Source: Clostridia bacterium (GTDB taxonomy: Bacteria; Bacillota; Clostridia; Peptostreptococcales; Anaerovoracaceae). From it: a DNA stretch of 64,000 nucleotides. Positions within the stretch are counted from its first letter, which is position 1; every line of letters starts with the position of its first letter. The notes under the pieces were generated by a model, which searched no databases, had not been told where the DNA came from, and saw nothing but the letters and a program-made list of their open reading frames with translations. Positions 17,631 through 25,504 of the stretch are shown piece by piece. A program made the position numbers and the translations under genes. Location of the stretch: assembly GCA_902363595.1 (NCBI GenBank), contig CABJAP010000013.1, positions 62,001 through 126,000 of the forward strand. The letters are read 5' to 3'.

Positions 17631-17655
17631 ATGGAGTGTATTGCTCTCCAATACT

Positions 17656-17700
17656 GAAAAAAGAGGCTGCTGCCTTGAAAAACATCAAAGCAACAACCCC
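17656..17700 (-). terminator. Terminator of the sigma-54 amidohydrolase operon
   Basis: On the minus strand GGGGTTGTTGCTTTG pairs with CAAGGCAGCAGCCTC (15 bp including G-U pairs), followed by T6. It lies just after the YtcJ-like gene. Confidence 0.85.
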
Positions 17701-17717
17701 TTCATTACTGATTTTTA

Positions 17718-19325
17718 TCATTCAGAATAGACAACAGCGCCGTTCATAACGGTCATAAGCACCTTTATGCGGAACATGGTTTCACAATCTTCCGCACAGT
17801 CGAACAGATTTTTGTCAATTATCACCAGATCGGCCAGTTTGCCCTTTTCCAGCGTTCCCAGCTCTGCCTCCCTGCCAGCCGCATATGCTCCTCCATAAGT
17901 ATAAGCTCTCAGCGCTTCGTGAATGGTCACTTTTTCCCATGGGTTCCAGCCGCCTTCCGGTTCCAGTTCATTGGTCAGACGGGTGACAGCTCTGAAGATT
18001 CCCCGGAAGGGTGAAATGTCGACCACTGGCGAATCCGTACCAAAAGCCAGCCTGCCGCCTGTTTTCCTTATGGATTCGAAAGGCCATGAATACTTCATCC
18101 GCTCCTCACCGAGGATCCTGTGAAACGGGTGCTCTGAAAATTTGTATTTAGGCATGTGCTCCGGCTGTACGGAAGCGATCACTCCCAGCCTTCCAAACCT
18201 GGGAATATCCTGTCTGGACATGGATTCCAGATGTTCGATGCAATGGCGCAGACCGTTGGGCCCGTTTTGAATTCGAGCCTCCTCAATTGCATCCAGGCAA
18301 AGCCTCGCCCCCGCATCGCCGCAGGCGTGCACCCTGGTCTGGATTCCAGCGGCATCAAACTGGCAGACCTGCTTCTTGAACAGGTTCGGTTCAATCATCG
18401 GTCTGCTTCGATTTCCCGGATCATCCCAATAGTCCTCCAGCATATATCCGGTATAGCCCTGCGGAGTTCCATCTATAAATGCTTTGACTCCGCTGCATTT
18501 TAACTTGCCGCTGTTGTATATCTTCTTTTTTTCCAGAATCATCTCCACACCTTCATCGAAGGGAAGAGAAAAATGTATCCTGGCCGTAAGCAGCCCCCGA
18601 TCCTCCAGGAGCTTGTAGGCCGTTTCTCGCATCGGGGCCCCGCCGGCCACATCTCCCAGCGAAGTAATTCCATATTGGTTTGCCTTATCGATAAATGTTT
18701 TGCTGTATGCGGCGATTTCCTCATCGCTTATGGATTGAAAGATTTTTTCCTGCATTTTAATAGCTGCCATTTCGTGAATGTATCCGCTGGGCTCTCCATT
18801 TTCCAGGCGGCCGTACTCCCCGTTCTCAGGGTTCGGCGTATCCCGGGTAATATGAAATCTTCTCAGAGCTTCCGAATTCACCCATGCTCCGTGGCATTCT
18901 TTATTCAACAGAAACACTGGTCTGTCCGGAAAATAACGATCTAAGGATTCTTTGGCCGGCAATTTTTGTCCGGGCCACAGGAGGGGGTCCCATGCCCCTC
19001 CCATAATCCAGCCTCTCTCTTTTCTGTCTTTATGCAAATCCCACAGATAAGCGGCTGCCTCTTCCTCTGATCTTGTATATCGTAGAATTCCGTCTTTTTC
19101 CAGGAGTCCCGAATTCACAATATGCACGTGGTAATCGTTAAACCCAGGCATAAGAAAGTGCTCCGAAACATCGATCACTTCCGTGCTCTCGGACAAGAAT
19201 GGTTCCGCCTCCTTTTCCGGTCCGACAAATTCTATTTTCTCGTTTTCTATGATAACATATCCATCGATCAGTTCAGGTGACACAGCAGTATATATGTGTT
19301 TGCACCGGAATGCTTTTTTATTCAT
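17718..19325 (-). CDS. YtcJ-like metal-dependent amidohydrolase
   Basis: 535 residues, the Amidohydro_3 (YtcJ/AepA) type. The metal-binding HxH is in GFNDYHVHIVNSG near residue 80; GVKAFIDGTPQGYTG, VHACGDAGARLCLD and FGTDSPVVD supply further ligands and catalytic residues. The family hydrolyses exocyclic or cyclic amide bonds; substrates are mostly unknown. It is the last gene of a five-gene operon (SDH-like, unknown, sodium symporter, small membrane protein, this) under a sigma-54 promoter. AAGGTG precedes the ATG. Confidence 0.87.
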   Translation of the reverse strand: MNKKAFRCKHIYTAVSPELIDGYVIIENEKIEFVGPEKEAEPFLSESTEVIDVSEHFLMPGFNDYHVHIVNSGLLEKDGILRYTRSEEEAAAYLWDLHKDRKERGWIMGGAWDPLLWPGQKLPAKESLDRYFPDRPVFLLNKECHGAWVNSEALRRFHITRDTPNPENGEYGRLENGEPSGYIHEMAAIKMQEKIFQSISDEEIAAYSKTFIDKANQYGITSLGDVAGGAPMRETAYKLLEDRGLLTARIHFSLPFDEGVEMILEKKKIYNSGKLKCSGVKAFIDGTPQGYTGYMLEDYWDDPGNRSRPMIEPNLFKKQVCQFDAAGIQTRVHACGDAGARLCLDAIEEARIQNGPNGLRHCIEHLESMSRQDIPRFGRLGVIASVQPEHMPKYKFSEHPFHRILGEERMKYSWPFESIRKTGGRLAFGTDSPVVDISPFRGIFRAVTRLTNELEPEGGWNPWEKVTIHEALRAYTYGGAYAAGREAELGTLEKGKLADLVIIDKNLFDCAEDCETMFRIKVLMTVMNGAVVYSE

Positions 19326-19346
19326 AATCGCACCTTGCCTTTTCTG

Positions 19347-19562
19347 CTATTTCTCCTCTTCTTCCACTTTGAAGACACCGCGTTTTACTTCAACCAGATA
19401 TAAAATCCCTGTAATCGGGCCGAACAAAACAGCCGCGCATCCTAAAAATACAGGCAAGATCTGATCGGAATAATTTGCAACCAGCGCCCCCACAATGCAG
19501 GTCACGATGACGGTCAACAAGGCCCATATGTAAGCCAGCTTTTGTTTTTTCTTATCGTCCAT
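19347..19562 (-). CDS. Small two-helix membrane protein, symporter partner
   Basis: 71 residues from the ATG at 19562 (MDDKKKQKLAYIW), preceded by GAGGAGG. Two hydrophobic segments (about 11-30 and 38-58) and an acidic C-terminus (VFKVEEEEK). It starts 18 bp after the sodium:solute symporter gene. Small two-helix proteins next to SSS symporters are known (for example YhdT beside PanF), so an accessory subunit is plausible; this is an analogy, not a family match. Confidence 0.7.
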   Translation of the reverse strand: MDDKKKQKLAYIWALLTVIVTCIVGALVANYSDQILPVFLGCAAVLFGPITGILYLVEVKRGVFKVEEEEK

Positions 19563-19580
19563 GATTTCTATCCTCCTCAC

Positions 19581-21026
19581 TTATGCCGCTATTTTCTTGG
19601 CATCCTCTTTCTTATACGTCACCTTTGCAACGATTACATAAACCAATGCGCTGAAAATGATGCACGCCAGATTAGTTGGAACACCGCCCGGACATTCAAG
19701 AACAAACTGCCATACCGCATACATTACGATTGTCAGCAAAAGGCTCCAGAATCCGGCGGCAGCAGTCTTACGTCTGTAGAACAGACCGAACATCAGCGGT
19801 ACAATGAAAGCTGCAACCTGGAAACCGCCGCAATAGTAGTAAGCTTTTGAAATTCCATCCTGCCAGAAATAAGTCGCAATAATCATGGCAATACCGACAC
19901 ACCAGATTACGATACGAGTCCCTTTTTCTTCCGCTTTGTCTCCCAGTTCCGGTTTGATGAAGCCCTTAAATATATCGTGCACCACTACAGCTCCGCAGAT
20001 CAAATAGTCAGCGCTTACCGTAGACATGACCGCCGACAATACAGCTGCAACAAAGAGTCCCCGAAGTCCGATCGGCAGGGTCGTGAACACGATTCCCCAG
20101 AAAGCCTCCGAGGGAGAAGCTGCCGCAACCTCCGGATATTGCACTAGTGCCGCCATCCCTGCCAAAACCATAATTGTGCTGAAAAAAATTCCAAACAGCA
20201 TAATGCAGGAATAGGATACCTTTATATCTCCGCCTGATTTGGAAGACCCGAATCTCTGGTATGACTGTGAGTTTGCATACATCGCCAACGCTCCGATGGC
20301 CCAGGACAAAATCTCCATCATGTTGTTGCCTCCGGAGATGGTAATGAGGTTTGGATTGATGGCTCCCGCCTGTTCAAACAAAGTGGCGAACCCTCCGAAG
20401 TGACTGTACATTCCCAGGCACAGCACACCTGCCGCGACAGACATGACGATGAACTGCATCATATCTGTAACTGCCAGGCCCCAAAGCCCGGAAAGAGACG
20501 TGTAAAAGATGATGATTACACCCAGAATTGCAAAGGCTACCCACATATTGATTCCTGTCACGTAGGCAATCACCTGGCCGCCTGCTGTCAGCAGCGCCGC
20601 TTCATATAAAAATGGCGGCAGCATCCCGATCGCCATGATCAGTTTTGTCTTTTTGCTGTACATATAGGCCATCAAATCGGGCATCGTGATAACCCAGTCA
20701 GGCATCTTATCCCTTACGAAAGGCCCAATCCACAATGCCAGCGGCAGTCTCAGTATGGTATTGGGAATAACATAGATAAACAGAATGCAAATTCCCATGG
20801 TGGTTCCGCATTCCGCAAGGCCGACAATGGACCAGGAATCGATCCAGCTTGCGGCGCCCACACCGATCAGCACGGGAATTGTCAGCCTTCTTGAAGCCAC
20901 GAAAAAGCTCTTCATGTTTTTGCTGGCCCGTTTGCGCATGACCAGCCCTACTGTAATAATTAAAAGGAAATAAACGACAATAATTCCCCAGTCCAGCCCG
21001 GACCATATCTTTGTAAAATCAATCAT
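19581..21026 (-). CDS. Sodium:solute symporter (SSS family)
   Basis: 481 residues from the ATG at 21026 (MIDFTKIWSGLDWGIIV), chosen for the AAAGGAGA site; the earlier in-frame start lacks one. About 13 transmembrane segments with the SSS pattern: MKSFFVASRRLTIPVLIGVGAASWIDSWS and, in the middle, SQSYQRFGSSKSGGDIK. It should use the sodium gradient for uptake. Operon context suggests it imports the substrate of the SDH-like enzyme or of the YtcJ amidohydrolase. Solute unknown. Confidence 0.88.
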   Translation of the reverse strand: MIDFTKIWSGLDWGIIVVYFLLIITVGLVMRKRASKNMKSFFVASRRLTIPVLIGVGAASWIDSWSIVGLAECGTTMGICILFIYVIPNTILRLPLALWIGPFVRDKMPDWVITMPDLMAYMYSKKTKLIMAIGMLPPFLYEAALLTAGGQVIAYVTGINMWVAFAILGVIIIFYTSLSGLWGLAVTDMMQFIVMSVAAGVLCLGMYSHFGGFATLFEQAGAINPNLITISGGNNMMEILSWAIGALAMYANSQSYQRFGSSKSGGDIKVSYSCIMLFGIFFSTIMVLAGMAALVQYPEVAAASPSEAFWGIVFTTLPIGLRGLFVAAVLSAVMSTVSADYLICGAVVVHDIFKGFIKPELGDKAEEKGTRIVIWCVGIAMIIATYFWQDGISKAYYYCGGFQVAAFIVPLMFGLFYRRKTAAAGFWSLLLTIVMYAVWQFVLECPGGVPTNLACIIFSALVYVIVAKVTYKKEDAKKIAA

Positions 21027-21060
21027 TTTCTTTCTCCTTTTCTGTGACAGCAAAATGAAA

Positions 21061-21678
21061 TCAGAAATTGTTTTCCACTCTGTATTTGAGGCCTAGAATG
21101 TGTTCGCTCTCAACGCTAAAATCATCCAGATAAGCATACCGCTTATTTACGGCGCCGTTTTTGTATACCACTTCCAGCTCCACGGCCGGTCTGAAAAAAT
21201 ACTGCTGTTTCTTCAGCTCCAGTTGTCCCGGCCTGCCATAAAAGCGTTTCATGATTTTGTCCTGAATGTATTCTTCTGTCTGCTCCAGGATTTGCTGTTG
21301 AGATATCCCCGCCGGCAGCGCCGTCCGCTTCGGTGAATCGGTGATCTTCTTTGTCAGCTTGAGATCGCCGCTTTCATAAACGTCGTATTGGAAAGGATGG
21401 GCTTCGTTCAGGTCGAATATTATGCCTGCATCTCCCACTTTCTCCAAGCCGTTTTTCCGAAACAAAATGCCTCTTTCCGCATGAAAATGATAGACCAGAT
21501 AACAATACGGAACATATACGTCCTTCCGCTCATTGACTTCAAACTTTACGATGGGCTTTCCAAAAAAACTGCCGTGCAGAAGGCGTAGTTTTTTCTCCAC
21601 AGCTTCTTCACGATTCTGTGTTATAGGCGTGTACCAAACTTTCCCCAGCTGTTCTCGTTTTTCTAACCGTTTTACCAT
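21061..21678 (-). CDS. Protein of unknown function in the sigma-54 operon
   Basis: 205 residues, starting MVKRLEKREQLGKVWYTPIT. No family recognised. It is soluble, rich in aromatic and charged residues, with strand-like segments (VYVPYCYLVYHFHAERGIL, YFFRPAVELEVVYKNG) that suggest a beta-rich fold with two similar halves. The ATG follows AGGTGAT. It lies between the SDH-like gene (51 bp upstream) and the symporter gene, so it is likely part of the same pathway. Worth a structure prediction. Confidence 0.75.
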   Translation of the reverse strand: MVKRLEKREQLGKVWYTPITQNREEAVEKKLRLLHGSFFGKPIVKFEVNERKDVYVPYCYLVYHFHAERGILFRKNGLEKVGDAGIIFDLNEAHPFQYDVYESGDLKLTKKITDSPKRTALPAGISQQQILEQTEEYIQDKIMKRFYGRPGQLELKKQQYFFRPAVELEVVYKNGAVNKRYAYLDDFSVESEHILGLKYRVENNF

Positions 21679-21729
21679 ATCATCACCTGGCTTATCCTTT
21701 CTATTTCATTCCATTTCTTTCTGTTTTCC

Positions 21730-22959
21730 TTACTTCTCTATGCACACTTCTCTCCAATTGTACGGGTATCCCGTGTCCATCATTCTCTTCAGGAAGGCAT
21801 CCGGATCCAACTGATCCGCAAAGATAATGCCTTTATCAAGAGGCTGCGTTCCAACCATAATGGTCCCGATAGCAAGGGGAAGCGCTACGTATACCAAAGC
21901 TGTTCCAAAGAGTTTTTTCAATTCAGGCCCCGGCGCATTCATCTTTGGACAATTGGCCTTATACGTAACTTTTTTTCCGTCTTTTTCGCCCGATACTTCC
22001 ACGATCAGTTCGATAAACGCAGTTTCATCGGCCTTTTTCAGTTCTTCATCCGTAGCGCCGAATATATTGTTTTGTGGCGGCGGCACCATGGCGGCGATCA
22101 CATCGATAGGTGCTACTTCCTGATCCCCTACTTTTACTTTCTCCTGGGAGCAAAGTCCCGAAGCGTAAAAAATTGCCGGCTGATACATCAAGTAATATTT
22201 GAAATCCAGATTCTTTACACCGGCAAAGGTGGTCGGCATACTGTAGATTTCTTCGTGGGAATGATGAGTAACAGGGAGGCTTCCAACCGGTTCCGGAAAA
22301 TCGCACATTTCCATTCCGCCGAAAGGTTCGTATCGAACAAACTTCCCGTCTTCCAGGGCATAAGTCGGGCTTGCGCAATCTACCAGGGCCTGCTTTGGCG
22401 ACCATCCCGGATTCCAGGGACGCAGCACCCAATCATAAGCGCCTTCCCCTGGCATAACATTAGCTTTGCCTACGCGCATCTTAATACTGTCCACCTGATC
22501 CATTTTGTTGGCAAATTTTCTCGCTAGAACATTGGTCATTCCCGGAGCAAACCCGCAGCCGAAGAGTGCGGTCAGACCGGCTTCTTTAAATTCTTTGCAG
22601 AGGGTCAGTTCCTCCACACCTTTTCCTTCCAAAAATTCGTCCCAATAGGGGTCGTCAAAGGCTGTGTTGATATAGTTCGCTTTTGCTTTCAGCGCGCCTT
22701 TCATTACATAGGTGACCATCCATGGCATCACCATATCTACGACCACATCTACTCCCTCGGCAGCTTTTGCCACATCTTCCGGGTCAGTCGCATTGACGGA
22801 TCCCGTCTTTACTTTGGGGCTGTTGATTTCTTTTGCAACAGCGAGCGCAGTTTCTTCTTTTAAGTCTACCAGTCGTATTTCCTCGATCTCACTTTGTCTT
22901 GCCAAAATCGATGCGCATGCACCGCCCTGGCCCCCGGCACCAACAATCAATACTTTCAT
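21730..22959 (-). CDS. Saccharopine dehydrogenase-like oxidoreductase
   Basis: 409 residues from the ATG at 22959 (MKVLIVGAGGQGGACASILA), where AAGGAGG sits at good spacing; the longer frame has no site. N-terminal Rossmann fold with GAGGQGG, then a substrate domain including FGCGFAPGMTNVLARKFA. The family covers saccharopine and carboxynorspermidine-type dehydrogenases. It is the first gene downstream of a sigma-54 promoter, followed by unknown-SSS-small protein-YtcJ. A related gene is at 57432. A catabolic role on an amino-acid-like compound is inferred. Confidence 0.85.
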   Translation of the reverse strand: MKVLIVGAGGQGGACASILARQSEIEEIRLVDLKEETALAVAKEINSPKVKTGSVNATDPEDVAKAAEGVDVVVDMVMPWMVTYVMKGALKAKANYINTAFDDPYWDEFLEGKGVEELTLCKEFKEAGLTALFGCGFAPGMTNVLARKFANKMDQVDSIKMRVGKANVMPGEGAYDWVLRPWNPGWSPKQALVDCASPTYALEDGKFVRYEPFGGMEMCDFPEPVGSLPVTHHSHEEIYSMPTTFAGVKNLDFKYYLMYQPAIFYASGLCSQEKVKVGDQEVAPIDVIAAMVPPPQNNIFGATDEELKKADETAFIELIVEVSGEKDGKKVTYKANCPKMNAPGPELKKLFGTALVYVALPLAIGTIMVGTQPLDKGIIFADQLDPDAFLKRMMDTGYPYNWREVCIEK

Positions 22960-23011
22960 CTCGTTCCTCCTTGTTCTGTGAAAATGTTTGTATCGCGATG
23001 CCTTTATAAAT

Positions 23012-23027
23012 CGCAAATCCCGTGCCA
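23012..23027 (-). promoter_or_regulatory. Sigma-54 promoter of the SDH-SSS-amidohydrolase operon
   Basis: Reading the minus strand: TGGCAC-GGGAT-TTGC. The -24 GG and -12 GC are ten bases apart and TGGCAC matches consensus exactly. Predicted start is near 23001, 40 nt ahead of the SDH-like ATG. Confidence 0.9.
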
Positions 23028-23123
23028 CAAGTTAACAAGGCTTAAATTTCAACGTTTTTCCAGTTTATAAATTTTCTTAATCTTCATTTTATTTAATTTT
23101 TCTGAAAAATTATCACCTTCTAA

Positions 23124-23137
23124 TTTCCATTTGGAAA
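23124..23137. promoter_or_regulatory. Activator site 1 (TTTCCA-N2-TGGAAA)
   Basis: A perfect 6-bp palindrome TTTCCA-TT-TGGAAA, about 105 bp upstream of the sigma-54 promoter. It shares its pattern with two more sites at 23190-23224. Confidence 0.75.
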
Positions 23138-23189
23138 CCCATGGTCTAAGTTTCCTGTCCAGCACCCCTTGGTTTCTCCCTTTTTTATG

Positions 23190-23224
23190 TTTCCAAATAG
23201 AAACTATCGATTTCCGTTTGGAAA
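23190..23224. promoter_or_regulatory. Activator sites 2 and 3 (TTTCCR-N2-TRGAAA)
   Basis: TTTCCA-AA-TAGAAA (23190-23203) and TTTCCG-TT-TGGAAA (23211-23224) have centres 21 bp apart, two helical turns. They lie about 170-200 bp upstream of the sigma-54 promoter, a normal enhancer position, and just after the activator's stop codon. Confidence 0.78.
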
Positions 23225-23235
23225 CCGATAGTCTG

Positions 23236-24732
23236 TTAAAAAGATATCCCGTATTTTTTAAATTTCTTAGAAATGGTTGATTTGCTGACTTTTAGAAGTT
23301 TTGCCATTTCGCTTCCTGTCTCAACCCTCTTCATGGTGGATTGCAGAAGGCTTTTTTCAAAGTGTTCTACTTGTTGGGTGAGCGATAGGCTTTCATCTGG
23401 CTGAAGCTCTTCATTTACATTGCCGCCCACTTGCCTGGTGGCCTGTTTTTCTGTAATCTCTTTGCCTTCCATGATGATAATCAGGCGCTCAATCACATTT
23501 TTTAATTCACGGACATTCCCTGGCCAGTCATAGCCGGTGAACACTTCGATTGCTTTTTGCGAAATGCTAATTTCGGTTTTATACTTCCGGTTGTAATTGT
23601 CAAGAAACCAGCCGATGAGCTCTGCCACATCCTCCCTGCGCTCTCTGAGCGGTGGAATTACCAGCGGGATCACATTTAATCGATAGTACAAATCCTCTCT
23701 GAATTTCCCGTCCTTCACAGCCTCCTGTAAGTTTACATTGGTAGCGGCAATAATTCTCACATCGATGGGCACCCGTTTTCTGCCGCCAATACGCATGATC
23801 TCTTTCTCCTGGATAACTCGCAACAGATTGGATTGCAGGTGCAGCGGCAATTCTCCAATTTCATCCAGGAGCAAAGTACCCTTGTCTGCCACTTCAAAGA
23901 GACCTTTTTTCCCGCTTTTCTCAGCTCCGGTAAAGGTCCCCTTTTCATAGCCGAATAATTCGGATTCGATTAGATTCTCCGGAATGGCCGCGCAGTTAAT
24001 TTTGACAAAGGGGCCTTCGCTGCGCAGGCTATTTTTATAGATCAGATCGGTCAGTTTTTCTTTTCCTGTCCCCGATTCGCCTTGGATCAATATGGTCACA
24101 TCCTGTTTTGCCACTCTCACAGCTGAATCGACCAGGTCTTTCATCTTCTTGCTTTTATAGATCAGCGCGTCTCCGTCCAGATTTCTTTTTCGATAATACT
24201 CCAGGCGGGACTCGTATTGTTCGGCTGTTTCCTCCATTTGTCTGAGTTTTTCTTGCATCTCCTGCAACTGTGAGATATCCCGATCAGTTGCGACAATCCT
24301 CACCAAGTCTCCGTTCTCGAAATAGGGAATTGCTGTGGTCAGCACTTCTTTGCCCTCTACCATCTGGACTTTGCTTATCATTTTTCTCTGTTTGATTACT
24401 TCCAGACAGATTGATTCACTCCAGTATCCCTCTTCAACCATCTCCCTTACGTTCTTTCCGATAATATCGGGAGGGAGCTCCTCCACATATTTTGCCGACG
24501 CCTGATTGACCATCAGTGTGTACCCTTGTCCGTCTGTTATGTAAATGCCATCGTAGATGCAGTCGATAATCGATTGCAGCTCGTTTTTTGAACATTCCAT
24601 CAAGAGCTCTTTGGGCAGCGCTTTTATCAGTTCTCCCTCTTCAAAATAAAACTCCGCGTCTGTTTCCTGTTCTACCAGTTTCCTGTTTATGCCGATCAGT
24701 TTTTTTCCTGCATGCCGCACGCCTCCTTCCAA
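23236..24732 (-). CDS. Sigma-54-dependent activator (PAS-AAA+-HTH)
   Basis: About 490 residues. A PAS domain (about 50-160, IIDCIYDGIYITDGQGYTLM), a coiled coil (about 165-190), and a sigma-54 AAA+ domain with Walker A GESGTGKE, the loop GTFTGA (normally GAFTGA) and Walker B LLLDEIG. The C-terminal helix-turn-helix (SEMAKLLKVSKSTISKKFKK) should bind the TTTCC sites just downstream. The start is unclear: the coordinate given is a TTG upstream of the ribosome binding site; GTG at 24720 is in frame but too close to it, and the ideally spaced ATG at 24713 is out of frame by one base at an A7 run. Confidence 0.88.
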   Translation of the reverse strand: MEGGVRHAGKKLIGINRKLVEQETDAEFYFEEGELIKALPKELLMECSKNELQSIIDCIYDGIYITDGQGYTLMVNQASAKYVEELPPDIIGKNVREMVEEGYWSESICLEVIKQRKMISKVQMVEGKEVLTTAIPYFENGDLVRIVATDRDISQLQEMQEKLRQMEETAEQYESRLEYYRKRNLDGDALIYKSKKMKDLVDSAVRVAKQDVTILIQGESGTGKEKLTDLIYKNSLRSEGPFVKINCAAIPENLIESELFGYEKGTFTGAEKSGKKGLFEVADKGTLLLDEIGELPLHLQSNLLRVIQEKEIMRIGGRKRVPIDVRIIAATNVNLQEAVKDGKFREDLYYRLNVIPLVIPPLRERREDVAELIGWFLDNYNRKYKTEISISQKAIEVFTGYDWPGNVRELKNVIERLIIIMEGKEITEKQATRQVGGNVNEELQPDESLSLTQQVEHFEKSLLQSTMKRVETGSEMAKLLKVSKSTISKKFKKYGISF

Positions 24733-24746
24733 ATAGATTAATCTTT

Positions 24747-24775
24747 ATTGTATAATAGCTCGAAGATTCCGTCAA
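24747..24775 (-). promoter_or_regulatory. Promoter of the second sigma-54 activator gene
   Basis: Minus strand TTGACG (24770-24775), 17-bp spacer, TACAAT (24747-24752). Predicted start near 24740, only about 12 nt ahead of the AAGGAGG ribosome binding site (24722-24728), so translation should begin downstream of that site. Confidence 0.75.
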
Positions 24776-24799
24776 TTTGATTAAAATGCCGTCATACAG

Positions 24800-24828
24800 G
24801 AAAAAGGCCCCGCTTTACTGCGGGGCTG
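24800..24828 (-). terminator. Terminator of the pentapeptide/Nei unit
   Basis: Minus strand AGCCCCGC pairs with GCGGGGCC around a 6-nt loop and is followed by T5. It lies about 90 bp after the pentapeptide gene. Confidence 0.85.
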
Positions 24829-24915
24829 GTGATAATCACATTTTTTCACAAAGTCATGGGTTGGTTTGCAGGGCCTCATCCTGAAAAAATGATCCCCTGG
24901 CTTCTGAGAAGCCAA

Positions 24916-25500
24916 TCACTCCACAATAATTCCAGTTGCGGAAAGCAGGCGAATGGCATCCGGAAAGGTAAACTTCGCTTTTTTCAGCTGATTATTCTCC
25001 AGGGAAATCAGATAATCCTGGGCATCGCGAAAATCAGCTCCGGTCAGGTTGTTCTGCTGAAAGCTGACATCCTTCAGCCCGGCGCGCCGAAACGAGCTGT
25101 CCTTCAAATCGCACTGCTGAAAGGAACTGCCGATCAAATCACAATCATCGAACCGGAACTTCTTCATCTTGAATCCCACGAATAAATTGTGTTTCAGGGT
25201 ACATGCTTCAAAAGCCGAGAAAGGAAGCATAATATTATTTTCCTTTTCCACTTCATTCCAGGCCATGCCAATCACCGAGCAGCCTTCAAAACGGTTGTCC
25301 GTAGCATCGGTAAATTTAAAATCGTTGTTTAAAATCGTGCAGCTCTGGAACGTACAGCTTTTGAAGGAACAATGCCGAATCTCCATCTCCAGGAACCTGC
25401 ACTCCTTAAAGATGCAGTCGGTAAAAATGCAGTCTTCCACAAGGCCGCCTTCATATTGCAGTTTTTCAAATTCTTCATACTCATACAGCATCCGCTTCAT
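24916..25500 (-). CDS. Pentapeptide repeat protein
   Basis: 194 residues. Repeats with the A(D/N)LXX-like five-residue period, mostly as CxF/CxL types (CIFTDCIFKECRF, CSFKSCTFQSC, CDLIGSSFQQCDLKDSSF), spanning about residues 20-175; this predicts a right-handed quadrilateral beta-helix. Some such proteins (Qnr, MfpA) mimic DNA and protect gyrase, but most have no known role. It starts 4 bp after the Fpg/Nei-like gene and is surely cotranscribed, which makes a DNA-related role thinkable but unproven. Confidence 0.88.
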   Translation of the reverse strand: MKRMLYEYEEFEKLQYEGGLVEDCIFTDCIFKECRFLEMEIRHCSFKSCTFQSCTILNNDFKFTDATDNRFEGCSVIGMAWNEVEKENNIMLPFSAFEACTLKHNLFVGFKMKKFRFDDCDLIGSSFQQCDLKDSSFRRAGLKDVSFQQNNLTGADFRDAQDYLISLENNQLKKAKFTFPDAIRLLSATGIIVE

Positions 25501-25504
25501 CCCC

